Origin: Teratosphaeria epicoccoides
Lineage: Eukaryota > Ascomycota > Dothideomycetes > Mycosphaerellales > Teratosphaeriaceae
DNA length: 64,000 bases
Direction: 5' to 3'
Assembly: GCA_021401465.1 (NCBI GenBank)
Contig: JADDMT010000016.1
Coordinates: 186,001 to 250,000, forward strand
Of the stretch, positions 32,309-42,027 are shown piece by piece. Position 1 is the first letter of the stretch. Each line of letters opens with the position of its first letter. The notes below the pieces were generated by a model, which did no database searches, was not told where the DNA came from, and worked only from the letters and a program-made list of their open reading frames with translations. Made by a program: the position numbers and the translations under genes.

Positions 32309-34280
32309 GTCGATGCATCGGCTGCACATTATTGGGCTACGTTCTGTGGGACATAGCAAGGCGTTAAGGATTGGCCCTTTCGAGACGAGAAGACTTGTAG
32401 AATGAACATTGGCATGGCGTTCACGATGGGCTTTACGATTGGACACGTTGCTTGCGGCAGGCACACCGCATGTCGTTATGGACATGCATGTTCATAGAGA
32501 GGTGGTGGTCAAAAGGCTGGAGAAACAGCTATGAGTTCTGGCTTCGACAATTGAACATACTTGTTACATGAGTGTATATTTAGCTGACGGTTCCGGCGAC
32601 CGAACAACTGCATGCAGGCTGCAGGAGGTGTGGCACCATAGCCAGCACCGTGAACCCGCCTTACTGCGGATGCAGAATCTGTGCGAAGGTATTCTTGCGT
32701 CCGTCTTGGACCAGACACCTGGTCTCTCGCCAGGCTAAAAAGTCTCAGTCCCCATCTCATGTCCTGTCGCGGTTTAATGCGGGCAGGGATGTGAGGTCAC
32801 TAGCACATAGTCGGCTTCGACAGCGCATCCAACTTCCTCTGGTTCGGCGGTACGTCTCAAATAGCAGGACTCGCAGCTGGATCAAGTCCTGATATCGGGA
32901 AGTAGAGCGTGTACGGTTCTACCCCTGTGTCAATCTGTACTCTCGCTGATATGCACGCGGGTTCCGAGTGCCAGCATCTACTAACCTACACAGTTCTAGT
33001 CATAAGCGTTCTTCTTATTATTACCTAACTGGGGCTTCGTCGGCATTTGCAGGCTGTTGAATCCATAAAATGACCACAAGACGCTTTCGGTTGGTGTGTG
33101 TCTGAGAGGCATTAAGTCTTGAGTCCGAACCAAGAAAGGTTGCGCTATAGCATGCGTGCTGAAATGAAGTGCTGTGCTAGTCAATATCTACTCGCGACTT
33201 GACAGCGTCAAGCAGCATCTCTTAACATCCGTTGCTGGTGCTTGAATCGTACCAAAAGCTGAAGGGCAAGCAGCCGTTCTACAATTGCCAGAGCGATCCG
33301 AAAATAGCGCTGCCCATTGACTACGTTGTTAGTGATACAGTTGCGTGGCCACAATACATCATGCAGCGCTTCATATCGAAGAAGACCAGGCGGAGCAAGC
33401 GTACCAGTCAAGATATGTCTCCATGGACAAGGGTATAGGAATGCACAAACGCGGGCGATCACAGCGGGTACTGAAACGTTGACGGCGCTGTTTGCCATGC
33501 TTGGGTGACACCACTGCGACATCGTTTAATTGTATGTAAGCATGCAGGAGATCCTCTCCTGGAGTCGTTCTTCGCTTGGAGAATTGGTTTTGAATGCGCC
33601 CTCGGCGATTGAACGAGCTCTACGTGATGAAATGTGATCGATAATTTCAAAAGAATCTGGTACGCCGTAACACCGACTGCAAAAGCCAGCTCCACGTCAG
33701 AGCCGGTCGTGCCTCAGTAATGGAGTCTCTAGGTTCGGGACGAAAGAGTAGAACGCGAGCCTGCCACGCCACTGTCCTCGGGACTTAGTCAATACCCAGT
33801 ACTTTGGACCCGGCAACAAGCTTGCCCGGAAGTGGTAGCCTTAACGAAAGATGCTTCTTCTGGATATGATAGTATCCAGCTGATGCAAATGCATTATCCG
33901 CTGGCCATCAGTAGTTCTGCAGTGTACCACAGCTCGTGGCCGCAATATGATGTTGCTCTACATACGTGTAAGAAAGACGAAGTCCAAGTTTACAGGCACG
34001 GTTGTGGCGGCGCAATCGTGGTGGCGCAGTCGGCGGCTGCGCCGTGAATATGAATGTCTCCCTGCAGAAAGGCACAGTTGACATACCCAATGGCGCCATG
34101 AACGACTCTTACGCTCATGGCAAAGGACTCGTTGATGACTACCTGCTGGAGCTCAGTAACGCCATATAGGCAAGCAGCGCTCTGTCGCGGCCTGACTCAT
34201 CCACGAGAGCTTCCACACGTCGTAGCAGTCGCTCGAAACCGTAATATCACGCCATCATCTTCATGAGTCCAACTCAGTCT
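32309..34280. other. Intergenic, ~2 kb
   Basis: Between the C2H2 factor (+) and eL24 (-), which converge here. Only short frames without recognisable features (for example 33232-33438) were seen. No RNA gene or repeat recognised. Confidence 0.4.
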
Positions 34281-35046
34281 TTAGCGCGATGTCGGCTTCG
34301 GTTTGCTCTGGGCACCCTTTGCGGCCTGCTTGCCAACCACACGACCAGTAGCATGTGCAGCAGCAGTCTTAGCCTTCTCAGCCTTCTTCTGACTCTGAGC
34401 GGCGGCGCGCTTCTCCTTGCCCTCCTTGATGGCCTGAGTACGGGCGGCCGAGCGGGCCTCTGGGCGCTGCGAGCGGCGCTCCTTGATAACGTCGAGCGAG
34501 GCACCGACGACGGCACGCTGAGCCTTCACCTGACGGCGGCGGCGGGTCTTGGCTTGCTCCTGATCTGAAGCATTAGCAAGCCGCATGATTTGCTCTCTCA
34601 GATATGGACATCCATACCTCGGAGATACCCTTTCTCCTCTGTCTCCTGCAAAGAACAGTCCAGGCAATGCGACGAGGGTTCTTGCGTTGGAGGAAGAGCG
34701 ACTCGCTCTTGCCGTTCTGGAACCGGAAGATCTTGCTGTCACCGCGGACGAAGAGCTTGCCCTGGGAGCGATATCAGCCCGTGGACCTTCCAAAAGTCCT
34801 ATGCCCCAACTCCATGTCCCTGTCCGGCTTCTGCCCAGCGATCGTGATGGCTGCCGGCACATGGCGCTGTCGAGTAGCTTAATGGCTGCCGCTCTCCTCT
34901 GCAGCGCATGTGATGCGCGAAGCAAAAGCCCAAAATAATCATCCTTCGATATTTCAAGCCTCTTGACCATGTTCTGCTTTACGGATAAGTCGTACCTTGC
35001 CCGGGTAGATCTTGCGACCGGAGAATGTGTCGTCGTAAGTCCTCAT
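34281..35046 (-). CDS. RPL24: 60S ribosomal protein eL24, 157 aa
   Basis: Cytosolic large-subunit ribosomal protein. Exons are 35046-34996 (MRTYDDTFSGRKIYPGK), 34761-34618 (GKLFVRGDSKIFRFQNGK to RRKGISE) and 34559-34281 (EQAKTRRRRQVKAQRAVVG to the stop). Introns are 234 nt (34995-34762, GTACG..CCCAG) and 58 nt (34617-34560, GTATGG..GATCAG). For the second intron the nearer CTTCAG acceptor would break the frame, while GATCAG four bases later restores the conserved ISE-E junction. Blocks SLFLQRKNPRRIAWTVL and GASLDVIKERRSQRPEAR are diagnostic, and the C-terminus is the usual Lys/Ala-rich helix. The long first intron near the start codon is typical of fungal ribosomal protein genes and may influence expression. 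Confidence 0.96.
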
Positions 35047-36031
35047 TTTGGCGACTCCAGATCAGTACTTGATGTGTTGTGGCTTCTTCGCCGTTGTCGT
35101 CTTCGGATGTGCTTCGCAAATTCCCGCTAAAGTGACAAGACGTGCGATCTTGCCAAGCCGCGGGGGCCGTGCCCGCTGAGTCATGCACATTAACGACATC
35201 TACCCTTGTACCCTCTCCTCTCTCACGACTGGATCTTCAGGATGTATGGGACTGATATATTGTTGGGCGGCGGAGTATCCTATTCGCAGGGCCATGGAGT
35301 TGGATCGATTTAAATTATCACGAGGAACACCTGTCAAATATCCCACCACTTACGATGATCTTTCGAGACGTATTCAAGCATAGCAGACTTAACAGTAACG
35401 AAGAGTGCCTGAGCATTCAAAGATAGGTCCTAAGTGCAAAATGCTACTATCGTCTGCGTTGTACGTCAGATCAACTCGAACTGAAAGCTGTGCAGTCGAT
35501 CCGCGCGTCGTGCCAGAATGGCCGCCATTAATGATGGCGCCAACATGAATGCTCTCGAAGCAGCGCAGGCTCTCAAAGGTACGGAGCCTGGAAAACCATG
35601 GAGTCTCCCGGTCTTATGCGTGACAACGCTTGTGTTTAGGTTGTTGAACTTGGGTTGCAAGGTGTTTGCCCAGGTGGCAGCAGCGTCGTAAGTTGATCAG
35701 GTGGACACGCATAGAAGTAACTCGCATGCCAGAGCTCCTTGTTCTGATCACCTCAACTCAGCAGCATTGATCAGCTTATCGGCCATGGAACGCTGAATGG
35801 GCCCTTTGCACAACAGCTTGGAGGCGCGAAATGCATAAAGTGCAGCAAGATAAGAGCGCATATGATACCGTTTTCTGCGCGTCCCAAACTGTTGTTGTGA
35901 GAGCACGCTCAGTCGGGCAAACCATTGCATATCAGACTGCCTAGCTCCACCGGCCCTGCCCATTGCGGATCGCAGTATAAGAAGCCCCCTCTCCTTGCCC
36001 ACCACAACCGAATTCTCTACTGGCCTATTTC
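35047..36031. other. Intergenic, ~1 kb
   Basis: eL24 promoter and 3' flank of the pyruvate carrier gene. A 57-codon frame at 35518-35691 is listed separately. Nothing else recognised. Confidence 0.4.
35518..35691 (+). CDS. Possible 57-aa small membrane protein
   Basis: Unrecognised short frame: an Ala-rich N-terminus (MAAINDGANMNALEAAQALK), then a single hydrophobic segment (SLPVLCVTTLVF, RLLNLGCKVF) suggesting one membrane helix, then TAA. ATG is at 35518. An internal GTACGG..TTTAG pair could be an intron, but splicing there creates an immediate stop, so the unspliced form is preferred. It could be a random frame; codon usage cannot be judged at this length. Confidence 0.22.
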   Translation: MAAINDGANMNALEAAQALKGTEPGKPWSLPVLCVTTLVFRLLNLGCKVFAQVAAAS

Positions 36032-36634
36032 TTACTTCCCCTGCCTCACATTCTCAAGCGCCTTGCCTGGATGCTGCACCACCTCCTTCAACTCTTTTTC
36101 CTCCTCCTTCGCCGCCTTCTTCACCTCATCCACCAAGCTGTCTCCCTTTAAACTCTGCTGGTAGCTCAGCACCCGACCAGTCTGTGTTGCACCCACGCAG
36201 AACAAGAGGAAGTTCACGGAAGCCAGGAAGTAGTTCTTAGGCCGGATGACAAAGCACCAGCGGGTCCAGATAGCACCGGTACACATTAGCGCCATGTTCT
36301 GGCTGAGCGAGAGGTCCGAGGCGGGACGCGCGAAGTCGGCAGCACCGGCGAGGACAATGCCCCACTGTCGTAGTCGTGTCAGGAACAGCTTGAAGACTGA
36401 CATACGGCTAAGAGATCGAGTACGCACTTTCATGATAGGCGCCCAGAAGTGGACGGTCTTGGGTCCGACAGGCGAGTTCCAGAGCTTCGCGAAGCCGGAC
36501 TCTTGTGCCTGCGGAGGAGTAACATGGGCTGGATTCTCGGCCGCCGACTGTACGTTCCGTCGTTGGGTAAGGCGGAGGTTCTGATGCAGGGCGGATTGCC
36601 GCAAGGCGCGCAGGCCACACCTTGCGGACTGCAT
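36032..36634 (-). CDS. MPC2: Mitochondrial pyruvate carrier subunit (MPC2-like), 179 aa
   Basis: Inner-membrane subunit of the heterodimeric carrier that imports pyruvate into the matrix. Exons 36634-36428 and 36364-36032 flank a 63-nt intron (GTGCGT, branch CTGAC, CAG) that is a multiple of three and stop-free. Removing it joins HFWAPIMK directly to WGIVLAGAADF, as in the family. The N-terminus is basic and presequence-like (MQSARCGLRALRQSALHQ). MPC signatures are WNSPVGPKTVHFWAP, GLADF-like ADFARPASDLS, SQNMALMCTGAIWTRWCF and IRPKNYFLASVNF, spanning three hydrophobic helices. The C-terminal extension is charged and helical (KKAAKEEEKELKE). The longer helix set and the RWCF/PKN pattern favour MPC2 over MPC1. 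Divergent from a complex I subunit gene. Confidence 0.92.
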   Translation of the reverse strand: MQSARCGLRALRQSALHQNLRLTQRRNVQSAAENPAHVTPPQAQESGFAKLWNSPVGPKTVHFWAPIMKVRTRSLSRMSVFKLFLTRLRQWGIVLAGAADFARPASDLSLSQNMALMCTGAIWTRWCFVIRPKNYFLASVNFLLFCVGATQTGRVLSYQQSLKGDSLVDEVKKAAKEEEKELKEVVQHPGKALENVRQGK

Positions 36635-36903
36635 GTTGGCGGCAGCTTTGAGTGAGGTGAGGTCCTGAAGAGGGAATCGATGTTGTGGTTGGTGGGAAGA
36701 GAAATGCGCGCAATGTGTCTCGGGGATATGGAGACGCTGACCGAGAGACGTCGGTAGCTTTGATCTGCCTTAGCATGAACTTCTGTGCATAGCATAAGCT
36801 TTGACGCAAACACTCCATGTTTTACGCATCTCCCCTTCGCAACTCATCTGAGATCACAACATCTTGAAGACAGGCAAAAGCGAAAGAGAAGGATTGAGGC
36901 AAG
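36635..36903. promoter_or_regulatory. Divergent promoter, MPC2 / complex I B8 subunit
   Basis: Only 269 bp separate the two start codons, so both genes for mitochondrial inner-membrane energy metabolism probably share a bidirectional promoter. No specific operator motif was identified. Confidence 0.5.
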
Positions 36904-37315
36904 ATGTCGGGCAAATACGCATTCACGAAGGGCCTGAAAGAGCTGCGATTTCTGCACTGCCAGACGAGCGAGCACTCCAATGCCGTGAGGTATGCGACAG
37001 CATCAACTCGAAAGCGTGCATTGGAGACGGAAAGGACAAGATGTTGATGGCATACCGGCAACAGATCGTTCCTCACACGCGCATATCCCACGATGAAGCA
37101 CCATAACCCGCACACGCCGATCATGATTCGGGAAGCATTGAATGTTGAGCCAAGAGTGTATGCACGATATGAGTACGGACGAGAGCGATATGCGGATCTA
37201 AAGGGTATTTCACGAAACATTGGCTACCCTTGACTGAAAGACTGACATGTGGGCAGGCTTGGATGATAAGGCGATCGAGGACAAGGTCACATCTCTGGTA
37301 AAGGATGGACAATAG
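36904..37315 (+). CDS. NADH:ubiquinone oxidoreductase B8/10.5 kDa subunit (NDUFA2), 94 aa
   Basis: Accessory subunit of respiratory complex I matrix arm, with the thioredoxin-like L51/S25/CI-B8 fold. Exons are 36904-36989, 37065-37204 and 37257-37315, with introns of 75 and 52 nt. Exon 1 gives MSGKYAFTKGLKELRFLHCQ, then TSEHSNAV. The joins AG|A and G|GC yield RSFLTRAYPTMKHHNPHTPI, then MIREALNVEPRVYARYEYG, and a tail GLDDKAIEDKVTSLVKDGQ. Length equals the family norm of ~95 aa. The gene is invisible as a single open frame because each exon is under 150 nt. It is convergent with the downstream dioxygenase. Confidence 0.93.
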
Positions 37316-37672
37316 CGAGCTGTCATCAGCGCCTCCACTTACCGCCTTCCACAAAAGGATTCTAGCGCATGCTTTAGAGGCATTTAGCCCGGCATGCTGT
37401 ACACACTGTCATGTACGGACTGGAAACGCCAAGATACCCGAACGGAACACCCTCTTCATCTCATGGTTGATCTTGGACCAGTTTCCAGTAAATACCGAGT
37501 GGTAGGCAGTCGCGCCAAGACCAGACAAGGTGCAGCTGTAATGCGCTCACAACGATTCGCATGAAGGCAGCTTCTTGATCTTAGAGTCACGGACACCGTT
37601 TCGCCATTGTACCTTCAATTCTCAATGAACATTAGGTCTGCTCTCATAGCCTCCTCACAACCTGGATCTGAG
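37316..37672. other. Convergent intergenic gap, 357 bp
   Basis: 3' flanks of the complex I subunit (+) and the dioxygenase (-). Nothing recognised. Confidence 0.4.
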
Positions 37673-38779
37673 TCACGCCACCTCTCCAAATCTATACTGC
37701 GCCCACGCCATACTGCCCTCTGGCAACGTCCAGATCTGCTGGCCCCTTTCCTCCCCAGCTGCGCCAGCCGCAACGTGAATAGGTAATAAATGATCGAAAG
37801 TTGGATGCGCCTTTCTCGCATCCTGCCGCTTCAGCAACTCTGCCATGGCTTTCTGTCGTTCTTCCACTGGCTGCTCGACGGCCTCTTTCAAGGCTGCATC
37901 GAAAGAAGTGGCGTAGGGCATTGGAAATGGAAGCTGCATCGCTTTCCACATGTCGCGCAAATTGTGAACCGCCATGCCTGAACAGATGATCAGGATTCCT
38001 TCATCGCGGAGTGGGGAGATGGATTGGCCAAGTCGGTAGTGCTGATCGGGGTCCTCGGTATCAAAGAGGGAGACCTGGACGAGAGGGACATTCAGAGCAT
38101 TCTTGACGGGATCAAAGGCGACCATGAAACCAGCCCAAACGCCATGGTCTAATCCTCTACGCACGCCCTCAGCTTTAATGCCATTCTCTTGGAAGGTCTC
38201 GAGGAGCTTAGCGGCGAGTTCTGGGGAGCCTTTGTTTGGATACTGCATGGAATAGTAGTGGGCCGGGAATCCGTGGAAGTCGTAAATTAGGCCGGTTGAT
38301 GCAGCTGTATTGACTTCGACGACATCGCGCTCGCCTTGCCAGTGCGCGGAGAAGACTACCACGGCTTTAGGCTTCACCTTCTGAGTGATTTCCAGGCCAA
38401 TTTCTTGGAGTTTGTGATGCGCGGGATGAGAAGTTTCTTCCATAACGTTGGGACCTGAACAAGAACAAGATATCAGGAGACATCACTCTGCTTTTTATTG
38501 CTCAGGCTGGTCTCACTTACCGCCATGTGAGAAGAAGTAGACCGGTGTTCTGCCCATGCTGCTATTTGTGCAGAAAGATGTCGGCTGAATTGACGGAAGA
38601 GAAGAAAGTGGTGGTGCCTCTGTTGACCCTGAACTCAGTATAGAGATACAGAGTCTTCGCAAAAATTCAGACCCCCTCGTAGCCACAGTGCTGTCATCCG
38701 CAAGGTTGATAGAAGCAAGCGCTGCAAACACGAGGCCCAGGACCAGGATTGATATCCAGTATTTGTGCGGTCGAGGCAT
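37673..38779 (-). CDS. LigB/DODA-type extradiol dioxygenase with N-terminal membrane anchor, 346 aa
   Basis: Non-heme metal enzyme of the 4,5-DOPA extradiol dioxygenase/LigB family, which opens catechol-type aromatic rings. Exons 38779-38521 and 38454-37673 are joined over a 66-nt intron (GTAAGT..TTCAG), giving FFSHGGPNVM across the junction. Conserved His sites are visible in PVYFFSHGG, SHPAHHKL, VVFSAHWQGE, LDHGVWAGF and GMAVHNL. The catalytic domain starts only at about residue 77. Before it lies a hydrophobic signal-anchor (ISILVLGLVFAALASINL) and a Ser/Pro linker, unusual for an otherwise cytosolic family. ATG 38779 is the only in-frame start that precedes the exon. Substrate is unknown; DOPA or another catechol is plausible. 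Divergent from the thioesterase over 255 bp. Confidence 0.88.
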
Positions 38780-39034
38780 GAAGCAGAATAGACTCGGGCG
38801 ATTGATCAGCGGGACCTACATTGTAACCTTCTTATACTGCTGTATCCCATATGGGTATTCCCCGTGAGTCTGATGTGCTTTGTCATTCGAGGCTTGGTAT
38901 GTCAGACAGCGGAAGCTAAGCCGCTGGAGCTTGGACTTCTGTTTACCAACGTCATCCTTCAGAATGCATATGTTTACAATAAGACACAAGTTCCGTGCCT
39001 TCCACATTGGGACATAACGAGACAACTATCCACA
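38780..39034. promoter_or_regulatory. Divergent promoter, dioxygenase / thioesterase
   Basis: 255 bp between start codons of oppositely oriented genes, which must include both promoters. No specific motif identified. Confidence 0.45.
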
Positions 39035-39816
39035 ATGGCAAGCTCTGCAGCAGCACTGGTAGTGCCGGCCATCAAGCGACACACCTCCACCGTAATCGTC
39101 GCACACGGTCTGGGAGACAGGCAAGCTTACAACGACTGCTTCTGCTGAGCCTCCGCTAACCATCACCTCCCAGTGGAGCCGGGTGGATGTCTTTGGCAGA
39201 GAACTGGCGCATGCGTAACAAATTCGAAGAAACCAAATTCATTTTCCCCAATGCCCCCAGCATCCCCATCACAGTCCACATGGGCATGCGAATGCCAGGC
39301 TGGTACGACATAGCAGACTTCGGCGACCTCGCCAACCGCTCCGAAGACGAGGCAGGCATCCTTCGATCACAGAAGGTTTTCCACACTCTCATTGCAGACG
39401 AAGTGAAGAACGGTATACCCACAGAACGCATCGTGCTAGGCGGTTTCAGCCAAGGTGGAGCGATGAGCCTCATGGCAGGCATCACCAATCCAACAAAGCT
39501 GGGAGGTATTTTCGGTCTGTCCTGCTACCTCTTGTTGAAGGACAAAGTGCAAAGCCTCGTCCCTGCCGAGTCGCCGAACAAAGATACGCCGATCTTCATG
39601 GGCCACGGTGACGCGGATCCGGTGGTCAGGTATGCGTGGGGCAAGCAGACGGCGGAGAAGCTGAATGAGTGGGGGTGGAAGGTGGATTTCAGGACGTATA
39701 AGGGGTTGCTACATAGTGCTGCGCTGGACGAGATTGATGATTTGGAGAAGTATCTGAATCAGAGGATACCGGCACTGGGGGATAAGCCGTTGGAGGGCGG
39801 GTCATTGGCGTTATGA
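39035..39816 (+). CDS. Acyl-protein thioesterase 1, 242 aa
   Basis: Cytosolic alpha/beta-hydrolase that removes palmitoyl groups from proteins such as G-alpha and Ras. Exon 1 (39035-39120) ends GLGD AG. The intron 39121-39173 starts with GC rather than GT (GCAAGC), has a CTAAC branch and a CCCAG acceptor, and is 53 nt. Exon 2 (39174-39816) restores the family's HGLGDSGAGWMS. The oxyanion segment WYDI, nucleophile GGFSQGGAMS (Ser121), acid GHGDADPVV (Asp177) and His209 (LLHSAALDE) form the expected triad. The start MASSAAALVVPAIKRHTSTV is normal for fungal members. Length matches the ~230-245 aa family. Confidence 0.94.
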
Positions 39817-40334
39817 CTGAGTGTGGAAGGCGATGGGATGGTGTGGGCGGGCGGGTCTGCCAGGGCGCCGTATGACGTTGGGGAGATACGGTTGATGCTG
39901 GGCGGGGCTTTGCTGGTGCTTGTCTGGTTGATGAGTATCGCTGTTATGAAGCGGTTCAGGAGCTGAGGCAGTAGCTTCACAGCTACATGGTGCGGGAGCT
40001 CAGAGTGATACACGAAGTGTGATGAACGATGCGATCTTGTCACCGAAACGCCAACACGACTGTGTTTGAACTGGGGAATGAGAATTTGACCTACTCGATC
40101 ACTGCTATCTGGCGTTTTGACCTTGTCATCATTTGCCCTCGATCTGTATCATGTAGTGCATGTCAAAGCCAATCAAATCGTGTGGATGAGATCATTCATT
40201 GGACGGTGACGCGTTCAGAACCCTTGGACAGGCAAGTTCAAATATGCGGCAGACCGATAAGTCTTGACACTCCTCTGTTCATATGCATACAATGGCAAAG
40301 TCGCTGATTCACGAGCGCACTGGACGACGGTAAG
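39817..40334. other. Intergenic, ~0.5 kb
   Basis: Convergent gap between the thioesterase (+) and the hypothetical gene (-). Nothing recognised. Confidence 0.4.
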
Positions 40335-41569
40335 TCAGCACGTCAACAAGACACCACGTAAAACCGAAACAAAATCTTCGACTACTCGATCCAGATCTGA
40401 TCTCACAACTTCGTCCTCAGCCTCAAAGACTTCCCACTCCTCGACTTGATCCTCGCCAACAAAATGCCACTCCTTCTGATCTGCCTTCAGCTCCCTCGCC
40501 TTTCCCGCCTGGGTCTCACGTGCCTCTTCCTCACTACTCTGTGTTTCCGGCATCTTTTTGCATCCGAAGCCATGCATCATGCGACGTGCAGAATGCGACT
40601 TCTAATCAGGCTTTACACTCGCACCCGCAGCCTGTGGACCATTGTGCTCGACAATCTCTCCACGCGACTCTCTGCTGCCTCCGGTCGTTGGACGCGTATA
40701 CCGCCGATACTCCACCCTTTGACTCTTTGGCGGCAGACGTCCGTCCGGTAGAGGATCATACGTCTGGTACATCGCCTTCTGATTCCTGGGCGCCAGGCAT
40801 CCTGTCGTCTTACGTGCATTCGGCAGCCTTCGATGTGGCTCTCCAATGCTCTAGCTCGCGCTAGACTCTTCGATCTTATCATCCTCACTATTCTCCTCAC
40901 GCACACCTTTCCGCCCAGGCGCCAGGCATCCTGTCGAGTAACGTGCATACCGGAACGAGTCGAAATCAGGCACGTCTGTACCTTCCTTCTTGACGTTTGC
41001 GCTGTGGCGTTTGCGCTGTGGCGGCGAGCAGCCCCGCGTGCGGGCTTCGCGAACGGGCCCGCCACCTCTCTCATAGCGGGCCGACCTGGCGGAAACTCTG
41101 ACTTACGCTGCGCATCTTGCTCTGCCAAGGCCTTGCTGACGTGCTTGGAGTCGCATTGATCGTTCACGGTGGTGTCAGGAGCCCTTGCAGGAGTCTGTGC
41201 AGGAGATGATGCTGTCGCTCCCGTGCTCGACGGCTTCGTCTTCGTCACCGCATCAGTGACCGACCCGCTCCCCGGTTCTTCGTTGCTCGCTCCGGCCTTC
41301 TCCCCCTTTCTCCTCGCTTTGGCCTCCACCATCTCCACAATCCTCCTCAATAGCTCCCGACTTGCATCCGAGGCAAAGATGGAACGAGGACCTGGACTCG
41401 CCCTCGGCGCCAGGTCTTGATGGATCATCAAGAACGCGCCATTGTCGTATAGAAGGGCCGACTTCGGTTCCTTGCAACACCTTCGGATGTCGTCGAGAGA
41501 GCTGTTCTGGTCGGCAGGTGCATGGGTGACGTGGCAGGATGACTGGTCTCCGAAGAAGTGGATGGTCAT
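40335..41569 (-). CDS. Hypothetical protein, modelled with four exons, 358 aa
   Basis: Not recognised. Proposed exons are 41569-41107, 41065-40905, 40850-40617 and 40553-40335. Introns are 41 nt (donor GTAAGT; acceptor ambiguous, an alternative at 40976 gives a 131-nt intron), 54 nt (GTGCGT..CTAG) and 63 nt (GTAAAG..AAAAAG). All joins are in phase. Each of the last two introns contains the only in-frame stop (TAG) of its stretch. Without them the region is one open frame broken twice, so decay by two nonsense changes is the alternative. Exon 1 reads MTIHFFGDQSSCHVTHAP and KSALLYDNGAFLMIHQDLAP. Two similar TTGCLAP/STGCLAP segments occur in the middle. The C-terminus is strongly acidic (VGEDQVEEWEVFEAEDEV). 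The straight-through 318-aa frame to 40613 looks Arg-rich and non-protein-like after exon 1. Confidence 0.5.
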
Positions 41570-42027
41570 CGGATAGTGGAGATGAAGGCGTATACGGGCT
41601 TCTTGTTAGTAAGAGCGCGGGAGCGTGATGCGGGTCGTGTGCTGCGTGCCAAGCTTGTTGCTTAGAAACAGTGTCGATGCGCGATGCTCCATGGCGACTC
41701 AACCACCGCTCTAAAAGTCTGCGTGAATGTGGCGAGGACGGCAGTAATTCGGTGACGGTGACCTGCTTGATGTTGATGTGCAGCGACAGCTAATAGCTAT
41801 GCTAACGCGAGGGCAACAGGAATGACGTGCGTGATGCATTAACAATCTCGTGTGTGCTGCCCCTGTTGAACTTGCCATTATTTCATATGTGGCAGTTTTG
41901 AGTATGATTGCAACACCTCTATCAACTCGCCTGACACGCTCCTTCGCCATATACGCCTAACGTGAAGATTCTGTCGCTTAATGGAGTTCTCAGAATAGCC
42001 AGACCGGTTCCAACCTCATCATAACGT
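41570..42027. other. Intergenic, ~0.46 kb
   Basis: Promoter of the hypothetical gene (-) and 3' flank of the SDR gene (-). An overlapping frame at 41253-41702 is a shadow. Nothing recognised. Confidence 0.4.

Noticed and set aside
41253..41702. 149-aa frame overlapping the hypothetical gene at 40335-41569
   Set aside because: Same strand, different frame, His/Pro/Arg-rich with no features; the overlapping frame has better splice structure.
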